A DNA stretch of 24,903 bases from Chara braunii (taxonomy: Eukaryota; Streptophyta; Charophyceae; Charales; Characeae), in assembly GCA_003427395.1 (NCBI GenBank), contig BFEA01000062.1, forward strand, positions 601,149-626,051. Direction: 5' to 3'. Below, in pieces: positions 18,701 through 24,903 of the stretch (position 1 is its first letter; each line of letters opens with the position of its first letter). The position numbers and the translations under genes are program-made. The notes under the pieces were generated by a model, which was not told where the DNA came from, did not search any database, and was given only the letters and a program-made list of their open reading frames with translations.

Positions 18701-21586
18701 GGCGGCTTATCAGGAGAGGAAGAAGGCTTGGAGGTGGACGACGGTAAGGAGGGTGAACTTAGTGGTCTACCAGCCGCGCGGCCGGAATCGTCGCCAGCTC
18801 CTGGTTGCTTACCGATTTCCCCTGAGGAAGGAAGGGGAAGGAGTGTGAGGCCGCCTCCACTTGCCCTTGGCCATTGCGAGGCATTAGGGGAATCGCTTGA
18901 TCTGTCAGGAGCTGGAGACGCACAGAAGGATTTGGCAACGACCCCCCGCTTCGCGGGGGCTACAGAATGCCGCGAGGCGAGACGAAAGGATGTGGATGAC
19001 ACGGTTGACGCCCCTGACTCTGAAGGGGCGGCGGCGGCTATGGGGCAAGAAGAATCGGGCGAGGCAGAAGGGGGCAAGCAGGACAAGGGGAATCATCATG
19101 ATAGTAGTGGCACGACCTTAATTTCTCTTCGTTCTACCGCTGCTGCCTCTGTCGCGAATGCGGAGGCAAGTTCGGCCAATGAATTGAGAGCGGAGGCGGA
19201 AGGTTGCCTGGCATCAACGTATCTGGTTGCAGCTGCTGTTCGTGGCGAAGGTGGTCTTTTGGAGTGGTCCTCGACAGAGGAGGAGGCGCCTGGTGAGAAA
19301 GCAGGCAGCCTGAAGGGAACGAGAGGAGAGATGACCGGGAGTCAATCGACGGTTTCTTCTTGTTCTTCCTCTGTCGTTGTTGCCACTCGTGCTGCTAACT
19401 CCTCTTTCATGGATTTGGAGGAGGAAGAGCGTATAATGCCACCATCTCTGCCGCTGGCTGCGGAGGGCTTGGATCCTTTGGTGGCCACGGATGTGGAACG
19501 GAGGAGACCCACAGTAGGCAGTCTGGATGCGTCCGATGTGGTCGGGGACAGTGGGGACCACCGGAATGCGCGACTTTCCGGGTGGCGCAAGGAAGCGGTG
19601 GAAGCATTGGCGGCGGGAGAGCTGGGAGAGGCAGTCGAGCTGGAAATTGGCACTGGGGGGGAGAGGAGAGAAGCACCGGTTAAAGTCGTCGGACATGTCT
19701 CAGTCGAGCCGGAGGTAGGATCACTTCGACATTGGTTCCCCTCGGTCGATGTAGCGGTCTTTGGAGATGGCAATGGGAGGAAGCAGATGGTAGGGAAGGC
19801 GGACGAAGGGCGAGGAGCGCATTCAAGCGGAGGATCTGGTAGTGTAAGGTGTGACAACTTCGCCGTGGGAGGCGGTTTAGCGGATTGGAGCAGCGCGAAA
19901 GGAGAGGAGAAGAGCAGGGAAAGAGGTGCGGTGGTGGCGTCGTTACCAAGGGGAGAGTATGGGAGGGAGGAAAGAGGAGGAGGAGGAGGAGGAGGAGGAG
20001 GAGGAGGATGTACGACCGAAGCAACCTATCAGCGCGACAGTGATGGAGGTGGTGTAGTTGGCCCGAGCGGGTACCTCGACGATGACGAACGCGAGGACGG
20101 AGAGGCGGCCATGGAGCATAGTGGTGCGATCAAGGACGGGGTGCTTTTGTCGGGATGGGAGGAGAGTGGAGTCGAGATCCCGCTCGTTGAGGGGAGCGAT
20201 ACAGGGACGAGGGAGAAGCGGCGGAATTCGAGTGATGGCGGAGACGCGAAGAGGACGGGTCGCAGCAAGGACTCCACTGAAGGCAGAAAGAGCGGTGGTG
20301 ATTGTGTTGGGAGCGCTAGCACCGGCGGCGGGAAGAGAAGAGGACGGGTCGGTCGGACATTGGAGCAGTTGGCGTTGCCCAGGTCGTCGTCGGGAGGGTT
20401 CTACGATGACATGACGACCGAGGATGACGCGGACGCCGCTGCTTGGAAAGGCGGTCGCACGTGGTTGCGCCGGAAAGAGCAGCCTATAAGGGAGAGGAGA
20501 GACTGCCTCAGGTGGTCTAATCCCCTGTACAACGCGAGTGAATCTACCTCTCCTCCATTGACGCCTAACGCCGGTGTCAGTGGGCTGTTGGTAAGAGAGT
20601 TGGAGGGAGGTGGGGTGTTCTCAAAGCTGGCAAGCGGTAGCGGTGGTGGGCGTTGTGTCTCACAGCGTCGGCCCAACTTGAGGTACAACGACGTGGACCT
20701 GATGCGATCCTCGACAGACAACGAGTCGACCTCGATAGCTGATGGTGGGGAACTCGACGCGGCGGATGTACAGAACCTAGGTGGTTGTGGTTCTATTATG
20801 ATGATATCTGAGAAGAGTTTCCTAGATGTTGTGGATAATCTGGAGGATGACGTCCCGCCCGTACTCTTTGGAGAGGCGTCGTTGTTAGATGCAGAACGGA
20901 AGAAGAGAACGAAGAGCATGTGGAGGGGATGGCCGGATTTAAAGGAGCAAGGAGTTGCGAGGGAAGGGGAGGGAGGGGGAGGAATCTGTGGGACTAGGAG
21001 GGTAGAGATGGAGTTGCAAGAGGAAGAGGACGCGGGGGAAGATCTGGGCATGAGTCTGGATATGGAAGAGGAAGAGGAGGAGGGGAACGGGAAGACGAGG
21101 GTTCAAAGAGGAGGAGAAGACCGAGCGCCTTCGGTTATCGCATCAGATAGATGGTTTGGAAGAAACTCGGCGTCGCTGTTTCTGGAAAGTCGCAGAACGA
21201 GAAGAGAGAGTACGAGAGAGGTGTTGCCTGCGGACTGGAGATTGCCGTCGGACAACAGCAGCAGCAGCACCAGCAGCAGGAAATCCACGTTTCCGAGGCA
21301 CATTCCCTTGGAACTTGTCGAGCCGCTGACAATGAGGGGGACTGCCTTCCGTAGCGTGTCAGGCAAGAGGGACCAAGAGAGTGGTAGAGTCAGGGAGAGG
21401 GATGTGCCTGCTTCTCCTCCGGAGGTATCGGACTCTCGCTCTTGTCGACCTTCGTTACCTGTAGCCGTTCCGCGGCTTGCGGAAGGGCAGCCGATGTGCT
21501 CGGCGCATTTCCAGTGTTCTTTTGGAAGTGACTGCCCAGACACTGCGCACGGACATTGGTACTTAGATAATAATATCACTTTCTGA
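15728..21586 (+). CDS. Very large low-complexity protein of unknown function (1952 aa)
   Basis: This is a single open frame of 5.9 kb, by far the longest in the window, with GC-rich codons unlike the AT-rich flanks. The start is the first ATG after an in-frame TGA at 15677-15679, with A at -3; it ends at a TGA. Seen in order: a basic, NLS-like patch RKQREREKKRKK (residues about 70-82), poly-Pro then poly-Gln (about 84-105), Ala/Ser-rich sequence, KFKPPLNRGWKALSAALGLG (about 436-455), a His-rich stretch (about 467-505), FSRTWSLMSKG (about 744), a more ordered acidic/aromatic island beginning IPWLPCYSEKRQ (about 824-910), a poly-Gly run (about 1416-1428) and a last ordered island (about 1651-1741). 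Most of the chain should be disordered, and a nuclear location is inferred only from the basic patch. I recognise no named domain. A T-tract ending in AG at 15709-15710 could be a splice acceptor, so upstream exons are possible. The C-terminus could also be read-through into an intron. Confidence 0.75.
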   Translation: MWSASSSPVVVCRAQMSLSPVATPAVDMVPRVGLDEELMRIIEGLQRLPAPIWLDDEIEVEEPRFEEKPHRKQREREKKRKKQPPPPPPPPPQKQQQQQQQQQQKQSATILTTVSPSARKRLGQDQTAGHQSHKSGGTSDAVPDDRCRKGEQLSTNSAGLAGNNNNSADAVCTAAALASSGAASAALVPASVSSTVPAGKAQALPQADVGGNGKGSAAAVAVVRNVNLVAAMVSPSYPGLGNPSRPLISRGRSPVCIQVESIQVFSRSSGSLFISATVAPLPTRSSHREPVSGQQLSVNPTPPTAADAHPHSPPPSGCSSVVGLPTGQEPNVASAPASSALAAEQQPLSPVAVKPAAGEQSVGCSEGLLSSPPSSSASSLFPGSSPYCNVRREDGLAAVGMPHGTAAAASPGQVVGVPPPPLFGMHQDKKRSGGKSKFKPPLNRGWKALSAALGLGFLKENSNQGGVGHHHNHQQHHSGSSSNWFLGPSGSHHHHQQHHHHHHNGIGGHYGQWQQGSQNNNNITGGSSHKGTRHHQQQQSYAPASAPARSLSPSSSGRHHPSHLNFFIPPVQSRLFQHQHGYSSSGGGGALSPLSRSQELQMTSSDTMLGWSDTEGDGDWTPRSFVDDGERQLRTTLGYRRLEPMSDEAAAEPSSGGGKSSAASSSTSRKRFGGGMAGGGGASSAAVDLEAKREKKVSPVKRRLHTPRRHGNLGLELIGTSEGGVGGGGGDSIGVAAAADLMDGFSRTWSLMSKGGGGAASPPSTSGGTPRHLVVSHGRTASSNNPFLASSDVEGDESSSGASGCASPGGSRFFCVEDDEADQIPWLPCYSEKRQKIQAIHFLYVTDDSGNRTILSDEITDQSKKKKSSKEWREQWRPCSPYPKEAKGRLPGSYLFEDEDDDDSFIFVNGERLGTNSGLLGVKLREAREAEKKVPKREERQSNDALDSPTRRRPRISQQPQQSTSSPSYVFSSVSFGSVCASLRSRCASSRGGLSGEEEGLEVDDGKEGELSGLPAARPESSPAPGCLPISPEEGRGRSVRPPPLALGHCEALGESLDLSGAGDAQKDLATTPRFAGATECREARRKDVDDTVDAPDSEGAAAAMGQEESGEAEGGKQDKGNHHDSSGTTLISLRSTAAASVANAEASSANELRAEAEGCLASTYLVAAAVRGEGGLLEWSSTEEEAPGEKAGSLKGTRGEMTGSQSTVSSCSSSVVVATRAANSSFMDLEEEERIMPPSLPLAAEGLDPLVATDVERRRPTVGSLDASDVVGDSGDHRNARLSGWRKEAVEALAAGELGEAVELEIGTGGERREAPVKVVGHVSVEPEVGSLRHWFPSVDVAVFGDGNGRKQMVGKADEGRGAHSSGGSGSVRCDNFAVGGGLADWSSAKGEEKSRERGAVVASLPRGEYGREERGGGGGGGGGGGCTTEATYQRDSDGGGVVGPSGYLDDDEREDGEAAMEHSGAIKDGVLLSGWEESGVEIPLVEGSDTGTREKRRNSSDGGDAKRTGRSKDSTEGRKSGGDCVGSASTGGGKRRGRVGRTLEQLALPRSSSGGFYDDMTTEDDADAAAWKGGRTWLRRKEQPIRERRDCLRWSNPLYNASESTSPPLTPNAGVSGLLVRELEGGGVFSKLASGSGGGRCVSQRRPNLRYNDVDLMRSSTDNESTSIADGGELDAADVQNLGGCGSIMMISEKSFLDVVDNLEDDVPPVLFGEASLLDAERKKRTKSMWRGWPDLKEQGVAREGEGGGGICGTRRVEMELQEEEDAGEDLGMSLDMEEEEEEGNGKTRVQRGGEDRAPSVIASDRWFGRNSASLFLESRRTRRESTREVLPADWRLPSDNSSSSTSSRKSTFPRHIPLELVEPLTMRGTAFRSVSGKRDQESGRVRERDVPASPPEVSDSRSCRPSLPVAVPRLAEGQPMCSAHFQCSFGSDCPDTAHGHWYLDNNITF

Positions 21587-21639
21587 TCACTTTCTCCTCT
21601 CTCGTTTACCATTTCGCCTCAACCTGCTCCCCGCTCCCC

Positions 21640-21640
21640 C

Positions 21641-21678
<38 letters not shown>

Positions 21679-21732
21679 CTCTGTCCGACTCTCTCTCTCT
21701 CTCTCTCTCTCTCCATCTCTCTCTCTCTGTGT
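21640..21732 (+). repeat. (CT)n microsatellite in the 3' flank of the large gene
   Basis: CT dinucleotides run with short interruptions beginning about 50 bp after the stop of the large ORF. If the transcript extends this far, the tract would lie in the 3' UTR. Confidence 0.9.
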
Positions 21733-22371
21733 CGATTCTCTTGATTCTATGTAAACAGCATGTGGGCGGTGGGGCCAGTTGATGGTTGCACGTTCATCTC
21801 GCACGTAACCGACTACCGACTCGTTCTGTCGCTATGTATATAATAACTCTATCCCTCTCTGGTCGGTGGCGTTTGGTTGGTGCACAACATCTGTCGTGTC
21901 GCGCGACCTTCTTGGTCAGTTATTCCCGTCTTCACATTTGCTGTGGCGCACGGCTCTCATCTGTTATTCCCGTTTCTTTGCATAGTGACGGTTGTGCAGA
22001 CAGTGGTGATGAATTTTTTTGTATCATTCGATAATTATTTATAGGATGTCGAATACACTCGTCTCCGCGCTCATCTGCTGCGTGACGACGAGACACAATG
22101 GAGCGAGGGGAAGTTGGGTATTTTTTCTTCATTCACTTCTTCTGATTTTACGTATCTGTGTGGTGCGGATGGAGTTCGAGTTGTTGCTCGCTGACGACTC
22201 TTCATAGAGCTGTTAAATCATCCTGAACGATTTATTAAATTCCTTCCTTACTCTGCTTTCTCTCTGTGCTCATCAAGATCCATCCCAGATCTAATTTGAT
22301 CATCACCCCTTCGTCCCTTTCTTTTTTTTTCTTTTTTTTTTTTTCCTTCGTCCATTTCCTCTTGTCCCCCT
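21733..22371. other. 3' flank, no gene supported
   Basis: Mixed sequence with chance frames. It becomes strongly T-rich just before the U6 pseudogene (22321-22345). Confidence 0.5.
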
Positions 22372-22460
22372 TCTCTTCGGGCATCCGCTTCAATGGAACG
22401 ATACACAAGATTAGCACGGCTCCTGCGCAAGGATGGATGACACTTATACATCGACAACTG
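22372..22460 (+). pseudogene. U6: U6 snRNA pseudogene in the 3' flank of the large gene
   Basis: The segment CTTCGGGCATCCG, then GGAACGATACACAAGATTAG, then CACGGCTCCTGCGCAAGGATG is clearly U6. The AGC triad survives, but the ACAGAGA box is broken by a two-base loss (ACACAAGA). A 4-bp duplication (GATGGATG) interrupts the following segment, and the 3' part is degraded. No flanking direct repeat is evident, so it is probably an older insertion. Confidence 0.8.
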
Positions 22461-23408
22461 GTCTCTGTTCTTCTCTTTTTCTTCTCTCTCTTCTTTTTTC
22501 TTCTGTTTTTCTTCTCTTTCTCTTCTTTTTTCTTTGTTTCTTCTTTTTTTTTTCTCTGTTTTCTTCTCTTGTCTTCGCTTGTCTGGCCTCGCTGCCGCTG
22601 GGAAATGGCTGTCCTTTTTCCTGGTATAGAATACGTGGAAACGAACTGTACAGAATTTTTAAGAAACGCTTTCGCCGCGGCTGTGGATCGTTTGGCTGAA
22701 TCCAGTCATGAGTCAGAATGCTATTTTTCGATTCATGTGATTCGTGTAATAAAATCCGACGGAGGGAAGAAGGAGAGAGGATAGGATGAAAAAAGTGCGT
22801 ACGAATGTATCCGGCACAATATTTTAGGAAGAGAGGTATTCTGCATTTCGGTTCAACAGAGAGTGGAAATTGGTAAGTTTGCCTACGTGCGTTTTTTTTC
22901 TTTCGCTTTTTTTTGCCCTTCTTTCTTGAGAGCGAGTGGTTAGTTTTTTTTTTTTTTTTTTTTTTTTTAGATAGTTTTTTTTTTCTACTTGCACTCCCTC
23001 TTTTTCGCTTATGTTTTTTTTTCTCTCCCTGCCGCCTTCCCCCCGTGCCCCTCTCATTCCTGTCTTTGTCTTGGAAAAGCCTCTCTCTTTGATGATGATC
23101 ATGACAGACAGCATCGTGATTGGTTGATCTGGCTCACTGCTGCGGATGCGCTATCCCCTTGATTCCGACTTCCAAGTGGGCATGTGTATACTTGGGCCTT
23201 TCCGGACCTAATCTGGCTTGAATTTCGGTCAGATGCAGTCAGTCCTAGCCTGAGTACGCCCTAAGCCTTTCTTTGTACATTTCCGTGATCACTTCCCAAT
23301 CAGAGTGGCAGCAGTTTTTTTTTTTTTTTTTTTTTTTTCTTTTTGGGGAGAACATCAGAGGGGGTCTACGTCCTCAGGCAAGGGTAAGGGCAGTGATTTC
23401 AGAACCAC
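22461..23408. other. T-rich flank with long poly-T tracts
   Basis: A pyrimidine-rich block (22470-22570) and poly-T runs at about 22945-22968 and 23314-23338 dominate. Poly-T on the plus strand may be the A-tails of minus-strand retroelements, but no body is recognised. No gene is supported. Confidence 0.5.
22748..22753 (+). terminator. Possible polyadenylation signal AATAAA
   Basis: AATAAA occurs about 1.16 kb after the stop codon of the large ORF. Plant signals are loose and nearer options may exist, so this is only a candidate. Confidence 0.15.
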
Positions 23409-23521
23409 CTACCATCTTCTCCCAAATACAATGTACGGTCATTATCGCCCTAGCTAGACTCCAAGTTACCCCAAGCACACAGCTATAATTACCGTACCTT
23501 GTGTTCCAGCGAAGACGGTAA
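23409..23521. mobile_element. Foldback (MITE-like) element, copy 2, decayed
   Basis: The left arm 23409-23452 and right arm 23478-23521 belong to the same family as the elements at 10865 and 24015. Many substitutions break the arm pairing, and the loop is two bases longer. It is the oldest-looking of the three copies. Confidence 0.7.
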
Positions 23522-23557
23522 GGCCTGTGTGCTCGTGCTATTTGCTCTTTCTTGATG

Positions 23558-23639
23558 CACGAATAGTCATCATCCGGGGTTTCGTCCCCGTTCTCCCACA
23601 CGAATGCTCATCATCCGGGGTTTCGTCTCCGTTCTCCCA
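23558..23639 (+). repeat. 41-bp tandem duplication
   Basis: Two adjacent copies begin CACGAATAG and CACGAATGC and share TCATCATCCGGGGTTTCGTC and what follows, with about three differences between them. Confidence 0.9.
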
Positions 23640-23735
23640 TATCCATCCATTCCTTCGTTGGCCATCTCCTTTGGATGCCATCTTTCCCCCTTGCATTCTC
23701 TTATTGGGCTCCATGTATGTTCGTAACGGGGAAGT

Positions 23736-23811
23736 ATGATCACAAATCTGTTAGCTGAAAATGAAATTCGACAATGATCACAAATCTGTTAGCTGAAAAT
23801 GAAATTCGACT
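23736..23811 (+). repeat. 38-bp tandem duplication
   Basis: ATGATCACAAATCTGTTAGC and the next 18 bases occur twice in direct succession (23736-23773 and 23774-23811), identical except for the last base. The near identity implies a recent event. Confidence 0.9.
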
Positions 23812-23879
23812 ATGTAATGGGCCTAATGGCTTGTATACATTTATTATTTACTGAATGATAAAATCAAAGTATCTAACAT

Positions 23880-24014
23880 GGTGTACGGATTTGTCCTTCG
23901 GGGGACATCCGTTAAACAGATGGGAACGATACAGAGAAAGAAAATTAGGATGGCCCCTGCCCATTCAAGGATGACACGCATAAATCGAGAAATGGTCCAA
24001 GGTGTACGGATTTG
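23880..24014 (+). repeat. 14-bp target-site duplication flanking a U6 retrocopy
   Basis: GGTGTACGGATTTG occurs at 23880-23893 and again at 24001-24014, with the U6-derived sequence exactly between them. A perfect direct repeat of this size at both ends of an RNA copy is the normal signature of LINE-mediated insertion. There is no long A-tail; the copy ends ...GGTCCAA. Confidence 0.85.
23894..24000 (+). pseudogene. U6: U6 snRNA retropseudogene (near full length)
   Basis: The sequence follows plant U6 from its 5' stem (TCCTTCGGGGGACATCCG) through GGAACGATACAGAGA and GGCCCCTGC to AAGGATGACACGC and AAATCGAGAAATGGTCCAA, ending just before the usual U-tail. The ACAGAGA box is intact. Extra bases follow it, the catalytic AGC triad reads AGG, and the internal stem-loop has an insertion (TGCCCATTCAAGG). 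These changes, the flanking 14-bp duplication and the lack of a recognised plant U6 promoter element upstream argue for a processed pseudogene. Confidence 0.85.
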
Positions 24015-24125
24015 CTACCTTCTTCCCCCGAATACAACGTACGGTCATTATAGCTGTATCTGGACTGAAAGATGCCTCAAGTACAGCTATAATGACCGTA
24101 CGTTGTATTCGGGGGAAGAAGGTAG
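24015..24125. mobile_element. Foldback (MITE-like) element, copy 3, perfect 44-bp arms
   Basis: The left arm 24015-24058 is the exact reverse complement of the right arm 24082-24125 over 44 bp, with a 23-nt loop. It is the same length as the copy at 10865 (111 bp) but differs from it at several bases, while its own two arms match each other. RNA from it would form a long perfect duplex. The first base directly follows the 14-bp direct repeat that ends the U6 retrocopy. Confidence 0.85.
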
Positions 24126-24218
24126 TGACTGAATGAAGAACTCAACCGCTGGATGTACCTGCCTTGTGGCTGAATGGTAGAATACAAATATGGCTTGGAT
24201 CCCACTTGGTGGGTTAGG

Positions 24219-24258
24219 GAGGGCATTTTTTAACTTGAAGAGGGCATTTTTTAACTTG
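24219..24258 (+). repeat. 21-bp tandem duplication
   Basis: GAGGGCATTTTTTAACTTG occurs at 24219-24237 and 24240-24258. Confidence 0.9.
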
Positions 24259-24273
24259 GTACCGGGGCGATCG

Positions 24274-24346
24274 GTGGGCTGCAAAAAAGACTCCTGTTTC
24301 TACTCTGTGGTGGCCTCCAAAAAAGTCTGCTGTTTCTACTGCGTGT
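24274..24346 (+). repeat. ~36-bp imperfect tandem duplication
   Basis: AAAAAAGACTCCTGTTTCTA (24283 on) and AAAAAAGTCTGCTGTTTCTA (24319 on) are parts of two adjacent units. A 9-bp-stem hairpin (CGTGTGGGG 24353-24361, CCCCACACG 24372-24380) follows. Confidence 0.8.
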
Positions 24347-24604
24347 TTATGACGTGTGGGGACGGCCGCGACCCCACACGCAAAGAGGATCGGATCGAAT
24401 GTCTCCAATCTGGATGTGTTTTATGCGGAGATGCAGAAAAGCAGTTCAATCTCGATTTCCTGCACCTGTTCACAAACACGTCCAGATTCGCGTTTTTTTT
24501 TTTCGGATCGGACCAATTGAAACCGGCACGTCCCTGGCACGCCCACCGCTTTCCGCCATACTTCTCGTGATAGCCGTCGAAGGTCGGGGGGCCGTGGGAT
24601 TAAA

Positions 24605-24645
24605 AAAAAAGATATATGGGCCTAAAAAAGGGATATATGGGCCGA
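24605..24645 (+). repeat. 21-bp imperfect tandem duplication
   Basis: GATATATGGGCC appears at 24611-24622 and 24632-24643 within adjacent A-rich units. Confidence 0.75.
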
Positions 24646-24722
24646 ACGCCAAGGTGCATGCTTTCCAGGGGCTTTTCCGTTTTTTTTTTTTTTTTGAAAT
24701 GCGTTGTGGGATCCAAGCCTAT

Positions 24723-24844
24723 GGGCCTCGCTGCACTACTCTCGAAATGTGCAAAACGAGAGTGAATCTTCCGCTAGAAAATGGAAAGATACATCGCCAC
24801 GGTTTGTGTCTTTCGTGCATGTCGAGAGTAGTGCAGCGAGGCCC
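24723..24844. repeat. 122-bp hairpin with 23-bp perfect outer stem
   Basis: The left arm 24723-24745 (starts GGGCCTCGCTGCACTACTCT) is the exact reverse complement of 24822-24844. Weaker pairing continues inward (ATGTGCA against TGCATG-type sequence, and ATCTTCC against GGAAAGAT). It could be a foldback element of another family or a small-RNA precursor. No second copy lies in this window. Confidence 0.7.
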
Positions 24845-24903
24845 TATATCTGCGGATTAACCCACCAGTACTTCCGAGGCACCTTTTTTTTTTTTTTTTT
24901 TTT

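Noticed and set aside
17461-21612. Minus-strand ORFs up to 216 codons inside the large gene
   Set aside because: They mirror the low-complexity, GC-rich codons of the plus-strand ORF and have no independent features.
22372-22460. Functional U6 or U6atac gene
   Set aside because: The ACAGAGA box is broken, the 3' end is degraded and no plant U6 promoter elements are visible; the sequence is U6, not U6atac.
22266-22784. Plus-strand ORF of 172 codons downstream of the large gene
   Set aside because: It is a poly-Phe/Ser translation of T-rich DNA and runs straight through the U6 pseudogene.
24150-24215. Possible tRNA on the plus strand (TGGCTGAATGGTAGAAT resembles an A box)
   Set aside because: No B-box match at the right distance and no cloverleaf closes.
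24353-24380. 9-bp-stem hairpin as a transcription terminator
   Set aside because: Intrinsic terminators of this kind are bacterial; the context is eukaryotic and no gene ends here.

Overview
The window is nuclear DNA from a eukaryote, most likely a green plant or streptophyte alga with a large, repeat-rich genome. The grounds are plant-type U6 snRNA pseudogenes, the decayed 3' half of a plant-style LINE, a tRNA-headed SINE, foldback (MITE-like) elements, long homopolymer and (CT)n tracts, and a very long low-complexity coding region. A charophyte such as Chara is a guess from overall style, not shown by the sequence. A single N between a C16 run and an A13 run (5737) marks an unresolved assembly join.

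Layout. 1-3620 is non-coding or unrecognised DNA. It holds a 35-bp repeat that resembles an LTR-retrotransposon primer-binding site (27 and 2392) and one weak ORF (1654-2082). 3621-4990 has two ~580-bp copies of an unnamed repeat, with a short third piece at 5751. 5660-9180 is retrotransposon debris: the C-terminal part of a broken LINE reverse-transcriptase protein (about 6440-7423) and several 3' tails that share a GCTCC/GGAGC stem-loop. 9369-9931 is a compact region with three copies of an 18-bp motif followed by four same-strand B-box-like motifs. 10865-11477 is a cluster of a 111-bp foldback element, a tRNA-headed SINE on the minus strand and a U6 pseudogene, placed end to end. 12055-12455 is a GC-rich minisatellite.

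The only convincing protein gene is a 5.9-kb uninterrupted ORF (15728-21586, + strand, 1952 residues). It is mostly low complexity, with a basic patch, poly-Pro, poly-Gln, His-rich and poly-Gly tracts, and some ordered islands. I do not recognise its family. Long flanks, purine- or pyrimidine-rich in places, lie on both sides.

21587-24903 returns to repeats: (CT)n, poly-T tracts, two more U6 pseudogenes, two more foldback elements, a 122-bp hairpin and five separate short tandem duplications. One U6 copy (23894-24000) is flanked by a perfect 14-bp direct repeat, the mark of LINE-mediated retrotransposition, and its downstream repeat ends at the base before a perfect 44-bp-arm hairpin.

The strongest theme is Pol III-type RNAs (three U6 copies, one tRNA-derived SINE) captured by retrotransposition and lying near one foldback family. 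A conserved 3'-tail stem-loop appears on several elements. I see no operon-like or pathway grouping of protein genes.
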